Shown here: one piece after another, positions 61,001-64,000 of the stretch | How positions within the stretch are numbered: position 1 is the stretch's first letter | Layout: every line of letters begins with the position of its first letter | Assembly (NCBI RefSeq): GCF_004362245.1 | Contig: NZ_SNWM01000001.1 | Coordinates: forward strand, 868,001 to 932,000 | Direction: 5' to 3' | Length of the DNA stretch: 64,000 nucleotides | DNA from: Pedobacter duraquae | GTDB taxonomy: Bacteria; Bacteroidota; Bacteroidia; Sphingobacteriales; Sphingobacteriaceae | Notes under the pieces: model-generated | The model's database searches: none | What the model saw: only the letters and a program-made list of their open reading frames with translations | What the model was told of the DNA's origin: nothing | Translations under genes and position numbers: made by a program

Positions 61001-61673
61001 TCTGATAGCCCGTAGAGATCACATTTACTTCGGTAAGGTCGGCCGAAGCCGCCCTCATGATCATCATGAAGGGTGTTCCTGTGGAACGGTCTACAAACGC
61101 TTCTTCCGGTTTGAATCCCACAAAAGTAAATTGAAGTACCAGTCCGTTTGCAGGGATATTGTTGATTACAACCTCGCCTTTAGCATTGGAAACATACATT
61201 TTATTCAGTGTCTTGTTGTACACGTTTGCACCGGGGAGTGGTTGGTTCAGGGAATCCCTCACTAGTATTTTTATTTCTTTGTCTACAACAGCTTCCGCAA
61301 CTTTATCAGCTAAAGTAGCCTCTTTAATCACGATAGTCCGCCCATCAAGGGAGAAGTTGAGTGACTGCGAAGCCAGTGACTTTTGTATGGCCTCCGCGAC
61401 AGATACAGCATTAAGATTTACTGTTACGGGCTTTGCGTTTAATACAACATCAAGGTCATAGATGATAGAATATCCACTTTGTTTACGAATCTCTTTGAGT
61501 ACATTTTCTAGTGGCGCATTTTTTTGTACAAGCGTGATTCTCTGAGCCATGGTTGATGCGCTCAATTGCATGAAAGCTACTAATAAAAAGAAGGCAGTCA
61601 ATCGCATAACAAGGAGAAATCTATGGACGTGCGGGTTAAGCACCTCAAATTTTAAGGTAAAATTTTTATACAT
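58071..61673 (-). CDS. SusC/RagA-family TonB-linked protein with STN domain (unit D)
   Basis: 1200 residues. The N-terminus M-Y-K-N-F-T-L-K-F-E-V-L-N-P-H precedes a hydrophobic signal stretch ending S-T-M-A-Q, a common start in this family. STN domain about 47-115 (V-L-K-E-I-R-K-Q-S-G-Y-S-I-I-Y-D). Carboxypeptidase-like domain about 130-215. The plug has I-V-L-D-G-F-P-L and I-T-F-L-K-D-A-S-A-I-S-I-W-G-S-R-A-A-N-G-V. The barrel ends Y-V-F-G-L-N-A-S-F. It is paralogous to the unit C SusC. The STN domain contacts FecR for induction. Confidence 0.95.
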   Translation of the reverse strand: MYKNFTLKFEVLNPHVHRFLLVMRLTAFFLLVAFMQLSASTMAQRITLVQKNAPLENVLKEIRKQSGYSIIYDLDVVLNAKPVTVNLNAVSVAEAIQKSLASQSLNFSLDGRTIVIKEATLADKVAEAVVDKEIKILVRDSLNQPLPGANVYNKTLNKMYVSNAKGEVVINNIPANGLVLQFTFVGFKPEEAFVDRSTGTPFMMIMRAASADLTEVNVISTGYQKLSSERAAGAYVTVTREELEKTPTVNLLERLEGKVPGVKFDVRRNTIQIRGVNNYSGGGGLPLIVLDGFPLMNPSDLPALTRLVGTGFGNSVISNVNIADIENITFLKDASAISIWGSRAANGVIVIDTKKGKRNDPSLNFSYTFGASKNPSLSKLKWMNSAQYVDMEQEMVNKGFLVDPASASPGNELYTPNNSEATEWMYRVKRGTATAAQRDAALAEISSRNAYKQIEDNLLQNAVNHQYNLSYSGSNENSSYYVSGGYVKDVPIFKSNMAENMFVNANTSTSFFKKRITLRALINYQFSKSIYNAAAINALSISTTALRPYDLLVDAAGNNISRTSVFRESIASGFVAQGYLPFGYSAMDELNYSNYTSKSNVFRINTGLNGKIAKWLNADVSFSSQRQLGSNVTVDELNSYNSRIFVNTGTVVTNGKLVYNVPYGGRYIMANDNNYDTGVRGQLNADFTIKEAHHVNIIAGAEIRETGVSNTNETRYGYNEDTGTIIAANPTTSYLTLYGYSTTIGNNLSNVGTSKKRYLSYYSNGSYAFNDKYIATGSIRFDDYTLLGIDRSKRALPFWSAGIRWNADRENFLTDMKWLSRLAIRATIGTSGSVPQNGSNITLLSLSGADPRTGQPVANITSPANSDLGWETTRSVNLGLDFSMLNNRLSGTFDVYSKRTHGLLANFAFNGTYGWSSLQFNSGTLSGHGYEFMLSGEPIRAGAFSWRSSVNLSYTTNIVTDARYQNNASSIAGTAATVEGMPLGSLYAYRWAGLDNKGQSQIYDRNNNVISNTTNLTSAFTKDDLKYVGRAYAPYSGGFMNNFKYGQFDVAVQITGYFGHVFSKSSVDNYPTFEGSYTGVLGRQEDLAYRWRNPGDEANTNVPGLTGVNFNSINRYRFSDALIRKADNIRLQQVSFGYTVPRRFLPNGFVKSLTVSANVRNLGVIWKANKDGIDPEYVNTGNFTGIPPTTSYVFGLNASF

Positions 61674-61676
61674 TTG
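61669..61676 (+). promoter_or_regulatory. Predicted antisense -7 element over the susC start codon
   Basis: TACATTTG fits TAnnTTTG exactly on the plus strand and overlaps the CAT (61671-61673) of the susC start codon. It is in the same place as the unit B element at 35114. No -33 TTG was found. Confidence 0.4.
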
Positions 61677-61681
61677 TTAAG

Positions 61682-61805
61682 GGTTTGGTTTATGCATGTT
61701 GCCCGGTTTTCGAAGGCAGAGCAACTGCAGGGTTAGTTGATTTTAAATGATATCCGCCGTCCTGATAGCCAGAGGTGTTCGAAGCACTTCTGGTTATTCT
61801 TTTTT
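61682..61805 (+). ncRNA. Predicted antisense small RNA, unit D
   Basis: Ends in a plus-strand terminator: 61764-61777 pairs with 61785-61798 (14 bp, 7-base loop), then C and T6. Three of the pairs are G-U (64/98, 68/94, 74/88 in the last two digits). On the minus strand each becomes an A-C mismatch, so the fold suits only the plus-strand transcript. With the -7 element at 61669 this gives an RNA of about 120 nt antisense to the susC leader. Confidence 0.45.
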
Positions 61806-61819
61806 GCGGGGTAATTAGT

Positions 61820-63007
61820 TTATTCTGAAACGATTACCCTCCTTCCTACTATCGTAAAATGTACTTTTCCTGTGGCTTGAATATGGTCAAGTACATCCGA
61901 AATATTTGTTTCTCTGGACATCCAGCCGCCGAGCATTAATTTTTTTGGCGCCGAATCTGTATAGATGACATCGACGTCGTACCACCGTGCTACTTTGCGC
62001 ATAGCGCTGTTTAAGTCTTCACGAAAAACGAAGTCGCCATTTTTCCAGGCCACAGCCATATCCGTATCGGCATCAGAGACCTGTAAGTTTGTTCCATTGA
62101 ATGCAGATTGCTGTCCGGGTTTGAGTGTGACCGATTTGCCCGCCGAGGTGCTAACCGCTATGCTTCCTTCGAGGAGCGTAGTACGGACAAGGGGCTCATC
62201 TGGATAACTATTAATGTTGAAATGCGTTCCGAGGACTTTTATTTCCTGTCCAGCATTTCTACCATCGGTTGTAGCCACTACAAACGGCAGTCTTGATTTA
62301 CCACTTTTATCCATAACATGAGCAATCTCGAAATAGCCTTCCCCTTTCAAGGTAACTCTACGTTCGGTATCACTGAATGTTGTTGGATAGGTTAGAGAAG
62401 AGGCCGCATTGAGCCAGACTTTAGATCCATCGGGAAGGACAATAGCATATTGCCCTCCCTTTGGGGTTTCAATTGTGTTTGTGAAGTTAGATTTAGTATG
62501 TGCTGATACAGCTTGATAGATTAGTTCTCCGTTTTTCTTTTTGATAATCTCTATCCCTGATTCAGTGGTGAGCAAGCCATTATTAGTTTTGCTCAGATCA
62601 ACACGCTTTCCATCGGCTAAAATCAAGAAGGCGCTATTGGTACCTGGAGCAATGTCTTTTTCCTTACTGATTGTAAATCTTTCTGGAGTAGTCTTTTTCT
62701 GTGTATAATATAAAATAGCAAGTGCAGAAACCAAGGTGATGGATGCTGCTATGGCGACCTTTTTAAACCAGCTGAGGCGTACCGTCTTGACTGTCGTATA
62801 TGGATTAAGTATAGTTTTATCGGAAATGTCCTGTTGAATATTCTCCCACATTCGGTTACCTAGCGCTTCATAATTGTGGTCTGCTTCTGGATAGTCGGAT
62901 TGTTCGCCCTTAAGTAAGTACCAGGTTTCCAATCGGTCGGATTGCTCCACTGAGACTTTTCCCTCCAGATAGGCGTCGATAATTTCTTCGGGTTTAAGGT
63001 ATTTCAT
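61820..63007 (-). CDS. FecR-family anti-sigma factor (unit D)
   Basis: 395 residues. Membrane helix K-V-A-I-A-A-S-I-T-L-V-S-A-L-A-I-L (about 83-100). The FecR domain has V-L-P-D-G-S-K-V-W-L-N-A-A-S-S-L and Y-F-E-I-A-H. The STN-like end has D-L-N-S-A-M-R-K-V-A-R-W-Y-D-V-D-V-I-Y-T-D-S and I-V-G-R-R-V-I-V. It is longer than the others because of an insert around 100-190 (D-L-S-K-T-N-N-G-L-L-T-T-E). It restrains the sigma factor encoded 134 bp upstream. Confidence 0.92.
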   Translation of the reverse strand: MKYLKPEEIIDAYLEGKVSVEQSDRLETWYLLKGEQSDYPEADHNYEALGNRMWENIQQDISDKTILNPYTTVKTVRLSWFKKVAIAASITLVSALAILYYTQKKTTPERFTISKEKDIAPGTNSAFLILADGKRVDLSKTNNGLLTTESGIEIIKKKNGELIYQAVSAHTKSNFTNTIETPKGGQYAIVLPDGSKVWLNAASSLTYPTTFSDTERRVTLKGEGYFEIAHVMDKSGKSRLPFVVATTDGRNAGQEIKVLGTHFNINSYPDEPLVRTTLLEGSIAVSTSAGKSVTLKPGQQSAFNGTNLQVSDADTDMAVAWKNGDFVFREDLNSAMRKVARWYDVDVIYTDSAPKKLMLGGWMSRETNISDVLDHIQATGKVHFTIVGRRVIVSE

Positions 63008-63141
63008 AGCTGCTTAATACGCTGATATATTAAGATGACAGTTTGCTCAACACGATGTTGTATGCGATATTAAAAAAAAGTTATCTTTTTGTTAATGGAT
63101 CGTATTTTGTTTTCGAGTTTGGGTAAATCGCATCTCTTGTT

Positions 63142-63720
63142 TTATAAAATAGTAAAGAAGAGCGCTATGTGGTTGCCGAGTTTTTTGCGAAGGATAGTGA
63201 TCGCTTTATTCATCTGCGTTTTAACGGTTAGCTCAGAAATCTCCATTACATCGGCAATTTCTTTATAAGAGAGGTGTTGCTTTCGTTTTAACTCAAAGAC
63301 TTCGCGCATTCTTGACGGGAGATTCTGGATTTCATCCTCAATGAGTTTAGAGAGGATTCGTTCTCTGGTCAGATGATCAGTGAGTTCATAGCCATCAACC
63401 ATAAATTTTTTCAAATCTGTTCGGTATGATGCCTGTACAGAGCTTCTTGCAATGATATTTAACACCTGGTTCCTGACTATGGTATACAGGTATGCAGCCA
63501 GAATAGTATCGGTTGGTAATTCAGGTGCAGCTTTCCATAATTTGGTAAAGGTATCCTGTACAACGTCTTCTGCCTCGTTGTCATTTTTCAGCATTCTGAA
63601 CGCATGACGAAAAAGGATAGGCCAATACCGCTGATAAATTTCGGCAAAGGACGCACTATCGCCGCTTCTAAGTTTTAAAAGCAGTGATTCATCATTTAAT
63701 TTAGCACAATCAGCATCCAT
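63142..63720 (-). CDS. ECF RNA polymerase sigma factor (unit D)
   Basis: 192 residues. Region 2 has F-A-E-I-Y-Q-R-Y-W-P-I-L-F-R-H-A-F-R-M-L-K-N-D-N-E-A-E-D-V-V-Q-D-T-F-T-K-L-W; region 4 has L-P-S-R-M-R-E-V-F-E-L-K-R-K-Q-H-L-S-Y-K-E-I-A-D-V-M-E-I-S-E-L-T-V-K-T-Q. A typical FecI-like ECF sigma. First gene of unit D; likely target is the unit's susC promoter and downstream genes. Confidence 0.9.
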   Translation of the reverse strand: MDADCAKLNDESLLLKLRSGDSASFAEIYQRYWPILFRHAFRMLKNDNEAEDVVQDTFTKLWKAAPELPTDTILAAYLYTIVRNQVLNIIARSSVQASYRTDLKKFMVDGYELTDHLTRERILSKLIEDEIQNLPSRMREVFELKRKQHLSYKEIADVMEISELTVKTQMNKAITILRKKLGNHIALFFTIL

Positions 63721-63878
63721 CCCACAACAATATTACAGTAAATTTAAAATTCCTGAGAGAAGATTCTAATTATAATCGAAATAATTTGACAGTATACCTG
63801 AAAAAACTCATTTCAGTTATATAGGCGAGAGAAATTATTAAAAAAGGTAAATTATTGCACGATAATTCAGCTACTGGA

Positions 63879-64000
63879 TTATTCATTTTTCCATTCTGAG
63901 AGCGTTACTACATCAGCCTGCATAGGAAAAATCTTTTCTGTTAAAACCTTCTGAACTTCAGCATCACGATCTCCACAACAATCAGAAAGTACCGTGATCA
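63879..64000 (-). CDS. Isochorismatase-family hydrolase, C-terminal end (runs off window)
   Basis: The minus strand is open from the window edge to TAA at 63879-63881. The 39 visible codons read I-T-V-L-S-D-C-C-G-D-R-D-A-E-V-Q-K-V-L and then T-E-K-I-F-P-M-Q-A-D-V-V-T-L. This matches the usual last helix and strand of isochorismatase-like cysteine hydrolases (D-x-x-x-D-x-D-x-E-V-H-x-x-L, then F-P-x-Q-A-x-V-V-T). The catalytic part is outside the window, so the substrate cannot be told. Confidence 0.72.
   Translation of the reverse strand, partial: ITVLSDCCGDRDAEVQKVLTEKIFPMQADVVTLSEWKNE

Noticed and set aside
1..64000. CRISPR arrays, tRNA and rRNA genes, complete insertion sequences
   Set aside because: No regular repeat-spacer pattern, no tRNA-like cloverleaf and no transposase reading frame were seen.

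Overview
The window reads as chromosomal DNA of a Bacteroidota bacterium, most likely Sphingobacteriaceae (Pedobacter-like). The grounds are four ECF sigma / FecR / TonB-receptor units, three SusC/SusD pairs, FecR proteins with the C-terminal STN-like domain, several promoters with the Bacteroidota -7 element TAnnTTTG, and two DUF6266 proteins. No rRNA, tRNA or CRISPR array was found. Gene families are named from recognisable motifs, not from database searches.

Layout. 1-4600: the end of a histidine kinase, an AraC/GyrI-like regulator, a small VOC-MarR operon with a clear palindromic operator on its promoter, a secreted ThuA-like protein, an unknown gene and a small HAD protein. 4700-10840: an accessory-looking block. 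A minus-strand DUF6266 gene is coupled to an unknown 373-residue gene, followed by a short HTH protein and a membrane-bound LytTR-like regulator. After 615 bp without genes comes a plus-strand set: DUF6266, a 3-TM holin-like protein, an exported CHAP-type endolysin and a lipoprotein with a C-terminal membrane anchor (u-spanin layout). This is the most unusual part of the window: a compact three-step lysis or release cassette downstream of a protein of unknown function. 10860-15150: a Fic protein with a palindrome at its promoter, an aldo/keto reductase, a DACNV-type nucleotide-sensor protein and a CPBP membrane protease.

15330-22150: an ABC-2 exporter (two DUF3526 permeases and an ATPase) and a siderophore-type TonB receptor, separated by two divergent small CxxC membrane proteins that both end in (K/R)GPP. 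It is probably a metal-handling locus. 22260-23300: a Crp-type regulator and a VOC protein.

23400-63720: almost entirely minus strand, holding four sigma/anti-sigma/TonB units. A (30603 to 23428) is sigma, FecR, SusC, SusD, metallophosphatase. B (36865 to 30756) is sigma, FecR, stand-alone TonB receptor, purple acid phosphatase. C (48234 to 38333) is sigma, FecR, SusC, SusD, large TlpA-type thioredoxin, alpha/beta hydrolase, with a twin retropepsin-like gene downstream. D (63720 to 51902) is sigma, FecR, SusC, SusD, large TlpA, S41 protease, TlpA. A and B look like phosphoester-scavenging loci. C and D are paralogous and suggest uptake of thiol- or disulfide-containing peptides. In B and D the FecR-receptor gap carries a plus-strand -7 element over the receptor start codon and an intrinsic terminator about 80 bp further on, which predicts antisense small RNAs. 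Between C and D lie an LLM oxidoreductase, a small secreted protein and a bestrophin-carbonic anhydrase pair. The window ends inside an isochorismatase-family gene.
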